Source: CAIWHR01 sp963811685
GTDB lineage: Bacteria; Pseudomonadota; Gammaproteobacteria; Burkholderiales; Casimicrobiaceae
Assembly: GCA_963811685.1 (NCBI GenBank)
Contig: CAWESK010000003.1
Coordinates: forward strand, 35,910-99,909
DNA length: 64,000 nucleotides
Reading direction: 5' to 3'
Made by a program: the position numbers and the translations under genes. Below the pieces are notes generated by a model. That model ran no database searches. It saw only the letters and a program-made list of their open reading frames with translations, and was not told the origin of the DNA. Shown here piece after piece: positions 49,747-58,444 of this stretch (within the stretch, counting starts at the first letter, position 1; each line of letters opens with the position of its first letter).

Positions 49747-50791
49747 GCCCGGCCGCACGGGCGCGCGGCTCCTTGTCGTCGACGACAACAAGGTCAACCG
49801 CCTGCTCCTGACCCGCAGCCTCGAGCTGCAGGGCCACGGCGTCGATTCGGCCGAGAACGGCCGCGTTGCGCTGGAGATGCTGCGCCGCGGCGGCTTCGAC
49901 CTGGTGCTGCTGGACATGGAGATGCCGGAGATGGATGGCTTCGCCGTGCTGGAGCAGATGATGCGCGACCTGCAGCTGCGCGACCTTCCGGTCATCGTCA
50001 CGTCGTCGCTGGAAGGCATCGACAACATCGTCCGCTGCATCGAGCTCGGCGCCGAGGATTACCTCACGAAGCCGGTCAACCCCGTGATGCTGAAGGCGCG
50101 CATCGGCGCCAGCCTCGAAAAGAAGCGTCTGCGCGACCAGCAGAAGGAGCTCGTGCGCCGTTTTGCGACGCCCGAGGTTGCGCAGGATCTCCAGAAATCC
50201 GGTTTCACGCTCGGCGGCAAGCGCGTGCGCGCGACGGTGATGTTCTGCGATATCCGCAGCTTCACGCCGCTCGCGGAATCGCAGCCGCCGGAGGAGACGA
50301 TCGATCTCCTCAACACCTACTACACGCTCATGTTCGACGCGATCAGCGGCCAGGGCGGTGTCGTCAGCCAGATCGCCGGCGACGGACTGATGGCGATCTT
50401 CGGCGCGCCGCTCCCGCTGCCCGATCACTGCGGCGCCGCCGTGCGCGCGGCGCTCGAAATGATCGAGCTGATGGAAATGTTCAACCGCGAGCGCGCCGCG
50501 GCAGCGAAGCCGCAGATCCGGATCGGGATCGGCATCGCCACGGGCGACATGGTGGCCGGTTACACCGGCACCAACGAGCGCGCGACGTACACCTGCATCG
50601 GCGACACGGTGAACGTCGCCGCGCGCCTCGAGGAGCACACCAAGATCGCGGCATGCGCAATCCTGATCGACGATGCGACGCGTGCCGGGATCGACGCGCG
50701 GATCGCGGTCGATCCTCTTGGCCCGGTTTCCATTCGCGGCAGGGCGCAGGCGGTCGGCGTGTTCGCGGTGCCCGTCGGACGGAAATCCTGA
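49739..50791 (+). CDS. Response regulator with class III nucleotide cyclase output
   Basis: 350 aa. REC at about 10-125 (LLVVDDNKVN, phospho-Asp in VLLDMEMPEMDG, VTSS, YLTKP all intact), a helical linker (LEKKRLRDQQKELVRRFATPEVAQDLQ), then a class III adenylyl/guanylyl cyclase domain. Metal-binding Asp residues are in VMFCDIRSFTPLAE and AGDGLMAIF, and the transition-state Asn/Arg in GDTVNVAARLE. The position before the second metal Asp that is Lys in adenylyl cyclases is Gln here (VVSQIAGDG), and the partner specificity site before YTCIGD is Thr. The nucleotide made is therefore not certain. The ATG lies within the last codons of the Hpt gene. Confidence 0.9.
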   Translation: MREPGRTGARLLVVDDNKVNRLLLTRSLELQGHGVDSAENGRVALEMLRRGGFDLVLLDMEMPEMDGFAVLEQMMRDLQLRDLPVIVTSSLEGIDNIVRCIELGAEDYLTKPVNPVMLKARIGASLEKKRLRDQQKELVRRFATPEVAQDLQKSGFTLGGKRVRATVMFCDIRSFTPLAESQPPEETIDLLNTYYTLMFDAISGQGGVVSQIAGDGLMAIFGAPLPLPDHCGAAVRAALEMIELMEMFNRERAAAAKPQIRIGIGIATGDMVAGYTGTNERATYTCIGDTVNVAARLEEHTKIAACAILIDDATRAGIDARIAVDPLGPVSIRGRAQAVGVFAVPVGRKS

Positions 50792-50802
50792 ATCCCACGC
50801 GC

Positions 50803-51395
50803 ATGGCGCGCTGGATGCGGTCTGGCGCGGCCGTCGTGGCCGCGTCGTTGGCGCATCGACGATCGCTGCCGGTGCCGAAGCGCTCGAGACGTGGACGGGA
50901 GGCCCTCCGCCGTCCCTCCGTCTGAAGACGCTCGAGGGCGACGAGTTGACGCTCCAGTCGTTCCGCGGCCGCACCGTCATCGTCAATTTCTGGGCGACCT
51001 GGTGCGGACCGTGCCTCGCGGAGATGCCGTCGCTGCAGCGGCTGCGCGACAGGCTCGCGCCCGAAGGCGTCGAGGTGATTGCCGTCAACCTCAAGGAAAG
51101 CACCGTGCAGATCGCTCCGTTCGTCGAGCGCCTCGGGATCACATTTCCTGTCGTGCGCGATGTCACCGGAACGGTGAGCAGCGCCTGGCACGTCAACGTG
51201 TTTCCGACGAGCTTCGTCATCGGCCCCGACCAGCGGATTGCGATGGTCGTGCGCGGCGAGGTCGATTGGGACAGTGGTGAGGTCGAAGCGCAGATTCGCC
51301 GCGTGAACCAGCGCGGCCGCGTGCCCGGCGTCCAGCGCACCAGCGGGCCGCAGGCACGACCGCTCTCCCCGCCGCTATTCTCGGCGATGCGCTGA
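50803..51395 (+). CDS. TlpA/ResA-like thioredoxin-fold protein (frame change in the leader)
   Basis: About 197 aa. The mature domain is clear: PPSLRLKTLEGDELTLQSFRGRTVIVNFWATWCGPCLAEMPSLQRLRDRL, with the redox motif WCGPC, then VEVIAVNLKE, WHVNVFPTSFVIGPDQRIAMVVRGEVDW. This is an exported disulphide reductase or thiol carrier, as in cytochrome c maturation. The proposed ATG at 50803 begins a hydrophobic leader (MARWMRSGAAVVAASLA), but the frame must shift near 50857, by loss of one base, to enter the mature domain at STIAAGAEALETW. It starts 11 bp after the cyclase gene and is likely co-transcribed. Confidence 0.78.
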
Positions 51396-51408
51396 CCCGC
51401 GTTGGAGG

Positions 51409-52650
51409 TCACCCGTCCGCTCGGTCATCCGTTGCGAGGCGGTCCGCGCGCGCCAGCGCCGGAAAGAAGCGCATCCACAGCAGCACGACGACGAGCGTGC
51501 CCACGCCGCCGATGACCACCGACGGCACGGTGCCGAACCACGCGGCGGTGAGCCCCGACTCGAATTCGCCGAGCTGGTTCGACGAGCCGATGAACACCGA
51601 GTTGACCGCACTCACGCGACCGCGCATCGCATCCGGCGTCTTCAACTGCACGAGCGAAGCGCGAATCACCACGCTCACCATGTCGGAGGCCCCGAGCAGC
51701 GCCAGCGCGACGAGCGACAGCGGAAACGACGCGGACAGGCCAAAGGCGATCGTCGCGACGCCGAATGCGGCGACCGCGGCAAACATCTGCCGCCCGACGC
51801 GACGCCGCGGCGGGTGTCGCGCAAGATAGAGCGACATCGCGAGCGCGCCAACGCCGGGCGCCGCGCGCAGCACGCCCAACCCGGTCGGCCCCACGTGCAG
51901 GATGTCCTTCGCGTAGATAGGCAAGAGCGCCGTCGCGCCGCCCAGCAGCACGGCGAAAAGATCGAGCGATATCGCCCCCATGATCACCGGATTGCGATGG
52001 ATGTAGCGAATGCCCGCCAGCAGCGAGTCGAGGCTCACGGGCTCGCGGTCCGCCGCCTTGAGGCGCGAGCGGACACGGACGATCGCGAACGCGCTAAGCA
52101 CGTACAGGATGCCGCAGGTGGCGAACGCGAGCATCGGGCTCGCCGCGTACAGGAGGCCGCCCAGCGCCGGACCCGCGATCGTTGCGGTCTGATTGGCCGA
52201 CGCCGAAGCGGCGACCGCGCGCGGCAGCATCGGTTCGGGCACGACGCCGGGCAGGAGCGCCTGCAGCGTCGGCATCTCGAAGGCACGCGCGGCGCCGAAA
52301 ACGAAGATCACGGCGAAGATCGCCTCTCGCGGCATCCCGCCGTAGAGACTTCCCAACCCCAGCGCCGCCGCCGTCAGCAGCTTGACCGTCTGGCAGGCGA
52401 CGAGAATCCGGCGCCGGTCGAAATTGTCGGCGACGTGGCCGGTGACCAAGGCCAGCGCCAGCATCGGCACGAACTGCGCCAGCCCGACCAGTCCGAGATC
52501 GAGCGCGCTGCCCGTCAATTCGTAGACAAGCCAGCCGACCGCGACCGACTGCATCTGGAATCCGGTCGTCGACAGCACGCGGCTCGCCCAGAACAGGGCG
52601 AAGGGCCGATGCGCGAACACCGACGGCTGGGCAAACGACGGAGGCGACAT
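51409..52650 (-). CDS. MFS exporter, EntS-like (MFS_3)
   Basis: 413 aa, twelve membrane helices. Family features include FALFWASRVLSTTGFQMQSVAVGWLVYELTGSALDLGLVGLAQFVPML near the start, the loop GHVADNFDRRRILVACQ (MFS motif A), and the second-half LRAAPGVGALAMSLYLARHP and AMRGRVSAVNSVFIGSSNQLGEFESG. The subgroup is that of the enterobactin exporter EntS and macrolide-efflux-like permeases; a siderophore or drug is possible, and no biosynthetic genes are nearby. It is convergent with the thioredoxin-like gene. Confidence 0.88.
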   Translation of the reverse strand: MSPPSFAQPSVFAHRPFALFWASRVLSTTGFQMQSVAVGWLVYELTGSALDLGLVGLAQFVPMLALALVTGHVADNFDRRRILVACQTVKLLTAAALGLGSLYGGMPREAIFAVIFVFGAARAFEMPTLQALLPGVVPEPMLPRAVAASASANQTATIAGPALGGLLYAASPMLAFATCGILYVLSAFAIVRVRSRLKAADREPVSLDSLLAGIRYIHRNPVIMGAISLDLFAVLLGGATALLPIYAKDILHVGPTGLGVLRAAPGVGALAMSLYLARHPPRRRVGRQMFAAVAAFGVATIAFGLSASFPLSLVALALLGASDMVSVVIRASLVQLKTPDAMRGRVSAVNSVFIGSSNQLGEFESGLTAAWFGTVPSVVIGGVGTLVVVLLWMRFFPALARADRLATDDRADG

Positions 52651-52696
52651 GACGAGCGCGCCATTCTCGCACGCGCATCGCCACGGCCATGCGGAA

Positions 52697-53404
52697 TCAA
52701 TCCTCGTATTGATCGTGCCGGCGCAGCCACGCCGCGGTGTGCGGCAGGCCCGCCTCGTCGCGGCCCTTGGGCGTGAGATCGAGGTAGTGGTAGGCGCCGT
52801 TCAGCATGTCGAGGCCGCGGGCGTAGCATGAATACGTGTGGAACACCGCGCCCGCATCGTCACGGAAGAAGACGCTGATGCCGGCAAGCTCCGACATCGT
52901 GTTCTTCACCGTCGTGTAGTTGTAGAACGCCTCGCCGGCCGCGAGCGCCTCCGGCCGGAACGACACCTGATAGTCGAAATTGAAGTCGCTGCCGAACGAA
53001 GAGACCCAGGTGAACGTCCAGCCCATCCGGCGGCGGTAGGCTTCGATCTTGGCGAGCGGCGCCCGCGACACCGCGAGAAACGTGACGTCGCGATGCTTGA
53101 GATGCACGTCGATCCCGTTGAAGTTGTCGGCCCAGAACGAGCAGGACTTGCAGCCCTCCTCCCAGTCCGGACCCAGCATGAAGTGATAGACGACGAGCTG
53201 CCCGCGGCCGTCGAAGAGATCGGCGAGGCTCTTGCGGCCGCCTGGCGTGTCGAACGCGTAATCCTTTTCCACGCGCTCCCACGGCAGCGCGCGCCGCGCC
53301 GCGGAGAGCTCGTCGCGCGCTCGCGTGAATGCCTTTTCCTTCTGCAGCAGCTCCCGGCGCGCCTGCAGCCACTGCGCGCCGTCGACGATCTTGTGCTCGG
53401 TCAT
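52697..53404 (-). CDS. DUF899 family (thioredoxin-like) protein
   Basis: 235 aa. The conserved DUF899 stretch is complete: ELLQKEKAFTRARDELSAARRALPWERVEKDYAFDTPGGRKSLADLFDGRGQLVVYHFMLGPDWEEGCKSCSFWADNFNGIDVHL, followed by TFLAVSRAPLAKIEAYRRRMGWTFTWVSSFGSDFNFDYQVSF and a C-terminal HTYSCYARGLDMLNGAYHYLDLTPKGRDE. The two Cys of GCKSC sit at the position of the peroxiredoxin/thioredoxin active site. The family is thought to be redox related but is uncharacterised. It follows the SRPBCC gene by 30 bp with its own GGAGAG ribosome site. Confidence 0.9.
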   Translation of the reverse strand: MTEHKIVDGAQWLQARRELLQKEKAFTRARDELSAARRALPWERVEKDYAFDTPGGRKSLADLFDGRGQLVVYHFMLGPDWEEGCKSCSFWADNFNGIDVHLKHRDVTFLAVSRAPLAKIEAYRRRMGWTFTWVSSFGSDFNFDYQVSFRPEALAAGEAFYNYTTVKNTMSELAGISVFFRDDAGAVFHTYSCYARGLDMLNGAYHYLDLTPKGRDEAGLPHTAAWLRRHDQYED

Positions 53405-53434
53405 GGCGCTCTCCTTGCCGACGATTCCGTTGCG

Positions 53435-53884
53435 TCAGCGTCCCGCCCACGTGGGCAGCGGCCGTCCGGTCTCGAGCAGCGTCTTCAAGCTCGACAGCAC
53501 GCGCGGCCAGCCATGGGAAATGCCGCGGAGCATTTCCGAGTCCGGCTCGAGCTCCGCGTGCGTCACCGTCAGGCGCACCATGTCGGCGACGGGCTCGAGC
53601 TCGAACGTGACGCGGCTGTGCTTGGCGGGATTCGCGGCGTCGGCAGGCGCGGCCCAGGTCAGCACCAGGCGGCGCGGCGGCGCGTTCTCGAGCACCTTGC
53701 CCACCATGGCGACCGTGCGCGACGCGTCGGTTCGCCGGTGCTCCCACGCCGAGCCCACGTTCCAGTCCGACACGTTTTCCGCTTCCCAGTACTGCCGCGT
53801 GAACTCGGCGTCGGTCAGCGCCGCGAATACGCGCTCCGGGGTGGCCGCGATATAGGTCACGTACACGAATTGCGTCTTACCCAT
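53435..53884 (-). CDS. SRPBCC (AHSA1-like) domain protein
   Basis: 149 aa. The start MGKTQFVYVTYIAATPERVFAALTDAEFTRQYW has AAGGAGACGCTG upstream. The AHSA1/START-like fold is shown by WNVGSAWEHRRTDASRTVAMVGKVLENAPPRRLVLTWAAPADA and VTHAELEPDSEMLRGISHGWPRVLSSLKTLLETG. It should bind a small hydrophobic ligand in the cytoplasm. The first 8 bp lie inside the ArsR gene, a common arrangement in which the ArsR regulator controls its SRPBCC neighbour. Confidence 0.92.
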   Translation of the reverse strand: MGKTQFVYVTYIAATPERVFAALTDAEFTRQYWEAENVSDWNVGSAWEHRRTDASRTVAMVGKVLENAPPRRLVLTWAAPADAANPAKHSRVTFELEPVADMVRLTVTHAELEPDSEMLRGISHGWPRVLSSLKTLLETGRPLPTWAGR

Positions 53885-54203
53885 CAGCGTCTCCTTCTGC
53901 TCGTCTTTTGAGGTCACGCAGCGCATCGAGGCGCGGTCGCTCGTATTTCCGGATCCAGCGTTCGTAGATCTCATGCACCGGAACGGGATTGAGGTAGTGC
54001 AGCTTCTCGCGCCCGCGCCAGACTGTCGTGACCAGATTCGCGCTTTCGAGCACGCCGAGATGCTGCGCGACCGCCTGCCTCGTCATCTTCAAATGCCGGC
54101 AGAGCTCGGTCAGCGTGAGCCCGCTGTGCGCGTGGAGGCGATCGAGCAGCTGCCGGCGGCTGGGATCCGCCAGCGCCTTGAACACCTTGTCGATGTGCCT
54201 CAC
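53877..54203 (-). CDS. ArsR-family transcriptional regulator
   Basis: About 108 aa. Winged helix-turn-helix: VFKALADPSRRQLLDRLHAHSGLTLTELCRHLKMTRQAVAQHLGVLESANLVTTVWRGREKLHYLNPVPVHEIYERWI. The metal-binding Cys pairs of ArsR/SmtB sensors are absent, so it belongs to the non-metal, SRPBCC-linked subgroup. The GTG at 54203 was preferred over an upstream TTG, because that TTG lies inside the palindromic operator. It heads an operon of ArsR, SRPBCC and DUF899 genes and probably represses its own promoter. Confidence 0.88.
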   Translation of the reverse strand: MRHIDKVFKALADPSRRQLLDRLHAHSGLTLTELCRHLKMTRQAVAQHLGVLESANLVTTVWRGREKLHYLNPVPVHEIYERWIRKYERPRLDALRDLKRRAEGDADG

Positions 54204-54212
54204 CTCGATATT

Positions 54213-54232
54213 ATGCAAGTAAATACTTGCAT
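54213..54232. promoter_or_regulatory. Perfect 20-bp palindromic operator upstream of arsR
   Basis: ATGCAAGTA AA TACTTGCAT: 9-bp arms with a 2-bp centre, exact, 9 bp upstream of the GTG of the ArsR gene. AT-rich 9-2-9 palindromes at this place are typical ArsR binding sites. Binding here would block translation-start-proximal transcription of the three-gene operon. It is also only 18 bp from the 3' end of the cyclase gene to the right. Confidence 0.72.
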
Positions 54233-54249
54233 GTCAAGCCCGCCGCGCT

Positions 54250-55443
54250 TCAGGCCGCGCCCCGCGGCGTGTCGTCCGCGAGTCCGTAGACGGTCTCCGC
54301 GTTCGGAAATCCGGCGAGCGTGAACTCGCCGAGCTGCACGAGCGGAGCCTCGCAGTGCGCCGCGAATTCGCTCGAGACGGTCACCGCGCGCCCGAGGGTG
54401 CCGGCGAGCTTTTCGAGCCGCGCCGCGAGATTGACCGCGGGCCCGATGCAGGTGAAGTCGAGACGGTTGCCTCCCCCGATGTTGCCGTACAGGACCTCGC
54501 CCACGTGCAATGCGAGCCCGAAGCGCAAATCGGTCGTGCCCTCGGCAACCGTTTCGGCGGCGAGCGCGGCGATCCGGGCTCGCGCGTCCTGCGCGGCAGC
54601 CAGCGCGTCGCCGCAGACGAGCCCGACGTCGCGCGCCGGGCGCAGCGGAAATATCGCGAGCAGGCCATCGCCCATGAACTTGAGCACCTCGCCGCCGCGC
54701 TCCATGATGGCGGGCACCTGGCAGTCGAAATAGCGGTTCAGGAGCGAGATCAGCGTCTGCGGCGACACCCGGTCGGCGACAGCGGTGAAGCCGCGCATGT
54801 CCGATAGCCAGATCGCGGCGCGAATCGCCTCGGTATCGCCGCGACGGATCTTGCCGGCCAGGATGCGCTCGCCGGCGTGGCTGCCCACGTACGTGTCGAG
54901 GAACGTTCGCGTGGTCCGCTGCTGCGCCCGGATCTCGGCGACGCGCGCGAGCGGTGCAACGACGGATTCGATCGCGGCGATCTGCAGGGCGGTGAATCCG
55001 TCCGGGTGGCGTGTTGCCCAGGTGGCGACGTGGATCGTGCCGTCGGTGAACGGCAACGGCGACGCCAGGTAATCGGTGGCGCCTTCGGCACGAAGACTTT
55101 CCAGCACCTCGAAGCCGGCGGCCTCGCGTGCCTCGGTCAAGCGGCGCCGCATGGGGGCGCCGGTCGCGTACACGACCGAGACCGGGCTGGCGACGAATTC
55201 CATCGTCTGAAGGCGCTCGTAGGCGAGCTCGCCCACGGTGACGCCCGCATCCGGCCGCCACATGAAGCGCCGGCCCGTGACCTCGGGGTGCAGCGTGCGC
55301 ACGAGGACCGCGACGCGCCACAGCGGAATGCCGCAGGCGACGAGCCGATCGCAAAGCTCCTGCAGCACGTCCTGCGGCAACGCCGCCGAGCGGGCGCCGT
55401 CGACCAGCCAGCCGACGATGCTGCCCGTGTCGCAATGCTTCAT
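54250..55443 (-). CDS. Class III adenylate cyclase with N-terminal sensor region
   Basis: 397 aa. The first 195 residues resemble the GAF-like N-terminal region of soluble cyclases (WRVAVLVRTLHPEVTGRRFMWRPDAGV; ATDYLASPLPFTDGTIHVATWATRHPDGFTALQIAAIESV). The cyclase domain, about 210-390, has metal Asp residues in WLSDMRGFTAVADRV and MGDGLLAIF, the adenine-specifying Lys in VLKFMGDG and Asp in RLDFTCIG, and the Asn/Arg in AVNLAARLE. All point to cAMP synthesis. No receiver or membrane domain is seen. It is a lone gene between the ArsR and TRAP operons. Confidence 0.9.
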   Translation of the reverse strand: MKHCDTGSIVGWLVDGARSAALPQDVLQELCDRLVACGIPLWRVAVLVRTLHPEVTGRRFMWRPDAGVTVGELAYERLQTMEFVASPVSVVYATGAPMRRRLTEAREAAGFEVLESLRAEGATDYLASPLPFTDGTIHVATWATRHPDGFTALQIAAIESVVAPLARVAEIRAQQRTTRTFLDTYVGSHAGERILAGKIRRGDTEAIRAAIWLSDMRGFTAVADRVSPQTLISLLNRYFDCQVPAIMERGGEVLKFMGDGLLAIFPLRPARDVGLVCGDALAAAQDARARIAALAAETVAEGTTDLRFGLALHVGEVLYGNIGGGNRLDFTCIGPAVNLAARLEKLAGTLGRAVTVSSEFAAHCEAPLVQLGEFTLAGFPNAETVYGLADDTPRGAA

Positions 55444-55493
55444 CGGTCGCGCAGTGAGGGCGAAAAGACGCCTATCCTACCTCGCCGCGCGGA

Positions 55494-56784
55494 TCAGAGT
55501 CCCAGCAGGTGCGGCAGCCAGAGCGATATCGCCGGGAACGTAGGTGACGAGCATCAGCACCGCGAACATGACGCCGTAGAACGGCCAGATGTTGCGCATC
55601 ACCTCTTCCATCGAGACCTTGCCGACGGCGCAACCGACGAACAGCGTCGCGCCGACCGGCGGCGTCAGGAGCCCGATGCCGAGATTGAGCAGCATGATCA
55701 TGCCGAAATGGACCGGATCGACGCCGAACGTCGTGACCACCGGCAGCAGGATCGGCGTGCAAATCAGGAGCAGCGGCGCGAGATCCATCAGGCAGCCGAG
55801 CACCAGCAGCATGATATTGATCAGCATCAGGATCACTTCGCGATTGCTGGACAGCGTGAGGAAGAACGCGGTGATCTTGGCCGGAAGCTGCATCAGCGCC
55901 ATCACGTAGCCGAACGCGGACGCGCAGGCGATCAGCGTCATCACCATCGCCACGGTCTTCAGCGTGCGGTGCACGAGCGTGGGCAGGTCGCGCCAGCGGT
56001 AGTCGCGGTAGATGAACATCGTGACGAAGAACGCCCACAGGCAGGCGATCGCACCGGCCTCGATCGCCGTGAATATTCCGGTCAGGATGCCGCCGATGAT
56101 GATGAAGATCGTGATGAGGCCCCACAGCGCATCGATCGTGACCCTCGCCGCGATGCCGAGCGGCACCGACTCGCCGCGCGGATGCCCGTCGCGATAGGCG
56201 ATGAAGATGCAGAGCCCGATGATCGCGGCGCCGAGAAGCAGCCCGGGGACGACACCCGCCATGAAGAGGCTGGTGATCGAGATGAGGCCGCCGGTGGCGA
56301 GCGAATAGATCACCGCGTTGTGGCTGGGCGGCACCAGGATCGCCTGCACGGACGCGCTGATCGTGACGTTGGTCGAGAACGCGCGCGGATAGCCGACCTT
56401 TTCCATCTGCGGAATCATCACCGAGCCGATCGCCGACGTGTCGGCCACCGAGCTGCCGGAAATGCCGCTCAGGAACGTCGTGGCGATGACGTTCACCGCC
56501 GACAGGCCGCCGCGGATGCGCACCACGCCCACCAGCACGTTCGCGAAGGCGACGAGGCGCTTGGCCATGCCGCCCTCGGCCATGATCGCGCCGGCGAGAA
56601 CGAAGAACGGGATCGTCAGCATCGCGACCTTGCTCACGCCGTCGGAGATCTTCAGCATCACGGCTTCGAGCGGGACGCCGATCCACAGCGCGCCGGCGAT
56701 TGCGGCGAGACCAAGCGAATAGGCGATCGGCACGCTCAGCGCGAACAGCGTGAAGAGACAGCCGAGCAGAACGAGGATGTCCAT
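55494..56784 (-). CDS. dctM: TRAP transporter large permease DctM (frame break near 55536)
   Basis: About 430 aa with twelve or more membrane helices. Start MDILVLLGCLFTLFALSVPIAYSLGLA; family stretches NVIATTFLSGISGSSVADTSAIGSVMIPQM, QAILVPPSHNAVIYSLATGG and LNLGIGLLTPPVGATLFVGCAVGKVSMEEV are all present. As written, the last residues read VTYVPGDIALAAAPA and run on. Removing one G near 55536 gives the canonical ending YVPAISLWLPHLLGL with a stop at 55494, so that end is preferred. It forms the Na+- or H+-driven permease with DctQ and takes substrate from DctP. Confidence 0.9.
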
Positions 56785-56791
56785 GGCGGGG

Positions 56792-57308
56792 TCAGTCGAA
56801 CGCCGCGGTCGAATGGGCATCGCCCACGCGATCGACCGGCTGGCCGAGCGTCACGCGCTCGATGACGAACAGGAACAGGATCGCGCCGCCGATCGGTATC
56901 GGGAGATAGGTGACGCCGACCGACAGCGACGGAAAATCCGAGATCGTGTTCGACCACGTCGCCTCGACGAGGCCGGTGCCCTTCACCACCATGAAGAGCG
57001 CCATCGTCCCCATCAGCATTTCGACCAGGAAATCGGTGATGCGGCGCACGCCGCTGCGGGAGCTTCGACACGGCCAGCGTGACGTTCATGTGCAGGCCGA
57101 GCCGGTAGCACGCGGCGGCGCCGAAGAACGTGAGGACGATGGTGAGAAGCACCGCGGTTGGCTCCGGCCACGATGCCGCGCGGTTGATGACGTACCGCGT
57201 CCACACCGCCCACGGAATCACCGCCGAGATCAGCACCAGCGCCGAGCCCGCGATCACGACGCAAGCCAGGTACAGCGCGTCCATGGCCTTGCGGAACTTG
57301 TTCGCCAT
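56792..57308 (-). CDS. dctQ: TRAP transporter small permease DctQ (frame break near 57050)
   Basis: About 171 aa, four membrane helices: MDALYLACVVIAGSALVLISAVIPWAVWTRYVINRAASWPEP (typical DctQ opening), LLTIVLTFFGAAACYRLGLHMNVTLAVSKLP, then after a +1 step near 57050 RRITDFLVEMLMGTMALFMVVKGTGLVEATWSN and LPIPIGGAILFLFVIERV. It lies 7 bp upstream of dctM. Confidence 0.88.
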
Positions 57309-57409
57309 CGCGTCTTCTCCCCGATAGCGGGCCGGCGGCGCGATATCAAGCCGGCCCGCGCGATCGCATCACGGCAGGAACGGCCGCCCGGCCGTGCCTG
57401 CCACCGGAA

Positions 57410-58420
57410 CTATTGAACGGCCTGGATGCGCTTGATCGTGTCCGCGTACTTGGGACCGTACTTGTCCCAGACCGGCTTGACGGCGTCCTGGAACGCTTTC
57501 TTGTCGGAGATTTCGGTGATCGTGATGCCGGCCGCGCGCGCCTTGTCCATCGCTTCCTTCTCGTATTTTTCCCACAGCACGCGCTCTTCCTGCTGCATTT
57601 CGCGGCCGAACTTGACCAGCAGCGCCTGGTCGTCCTTCGACAGCGTATCCCAGGTCTTCTTCGAGAACACGACCATTTCGGGCACGATCAGGTGCTCGTC
57701 GATCGTGTAGAACTTGGCGACCTGATAGTGGTTGTCGAACACGAAGCTCGGCGGGTTGTTTTCGGCGCCGTCGACCACGCCCGTCTGCAGCGCATTGAAC
57801 ACCTGGTCGTAGCCCATCGACACGCCGTTGCCGCCGAGCGAATTCATCATGTCGACGAACATCGGGTTGCCCATCACGCGGAACTTCATCCCCTTGAGGT
57901 CGGCCAGGCTCTTGATCGGCTTCTTGGTGTCGTAGAGGCTGCGCGCGCCGGCGTCCATGAAGCACAGCGCGACGAGACCCGCCTTCGGATTGTTCGTCAC
58001 CTTGTCCATCAGCTCCTGCCCGATCGGGCCATCGATCACCTTCTGCATATGCTTCGTGTCGCGGAACAGATAGGGCATGTTGAACACGTTGAGATCGTCG
58101 ATGACCGGACCGAGCGCGCCCACGCTGACGCGCGCGAACTGGATCGCCCCAACCTGCGCCTGCTCGATCGCTTCCTTTTCACCGCCGAGCTGCATCGACG
58201 GGTACATCTGGATGCTGAGCCGCCCATTGGTCGCCTTCTCGAGCTTCTTCCCCATGTTCTCGACGGCAACGACGGTCGGATAGCCCTCCGGGTGAACGTC
58301 GGAGGCTTTCATCACCATCTTGGTCTGGGCCATTGCGGGCCCGGCCGACAGCAGCGCGGCCACGAATGCGAGCGGCGCCAGCGTCGACATGCACTTCAGC
58401 ACGTTGGATTGCGCGAACAT
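57410..58420 (-). CDS. dctP: TRAP transporter substrate-binding protein DctP
   Basis: 336 aa. Start MFAQSNVLKCMSTLAPLAFVAALLSAGPAMAQ has GAGGAGG at good spacing and forms a signal peptide. The DctP fold is clear: MVMKASDVHPEGYPTVVAVENMGKKLEKATNGRLSIQMYPSMQLGGEKEAIEQAQVGAIQFARVS, the conserved Arg-containing MKFRVMGNPMFVDMMNSLGGNGVSMGYDQVFNALQTGVVDGAENNPPSFVFDNHYQVAKFYTIDEHL. DctP-family proteins bind C4-dicarboxylates, sugar acids or other organic acids in the periplasm; the ligand here is unknown. Confidence 0.93.
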   Translation of the reverse strand: MFAQSNVLKCMSTLAPLAFVAALLSAGPAMAQTKMVMKASDVHPEGYPTVVAVENMGKKLEKATNGRLSIQMYPSMQLGGEKEAIEQAQVGAIQFARVSVGALGPVIDDLNVFNMPYLFRDTKHMQKVIDGPIGQELMDKVTNNPKAGLVALCFMDAGARSLYDTKKPIKSLADLKGMKFRVMGNPMFVDMMNSLGGNGVSMGYDQVFNALQTGVVDGAENNPPSFVFDNHYQVAKFYTIDEHLIVPEMVVFSKKTWDTLSKDDQALLVKFGREMQQEERVLWEKYEKEAMDKARAAGITITEISDKKAFQDAVKPVWDKYGPKYADTIKRIQAVQ

Positions 58421-58444
58421 TTGGAACCTCCTCGACACGCCCTC

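Noticed and set aside
885..50857. Programmed +1 ribosomal frameshifting or pseudogenisation as the general cause of broken frames
   Set aside because: Breaks occur in unrelated genes on both strands with no shared slippery sequence, several per gene, while the coding potential on both sides is intact; sequence error is simpler.
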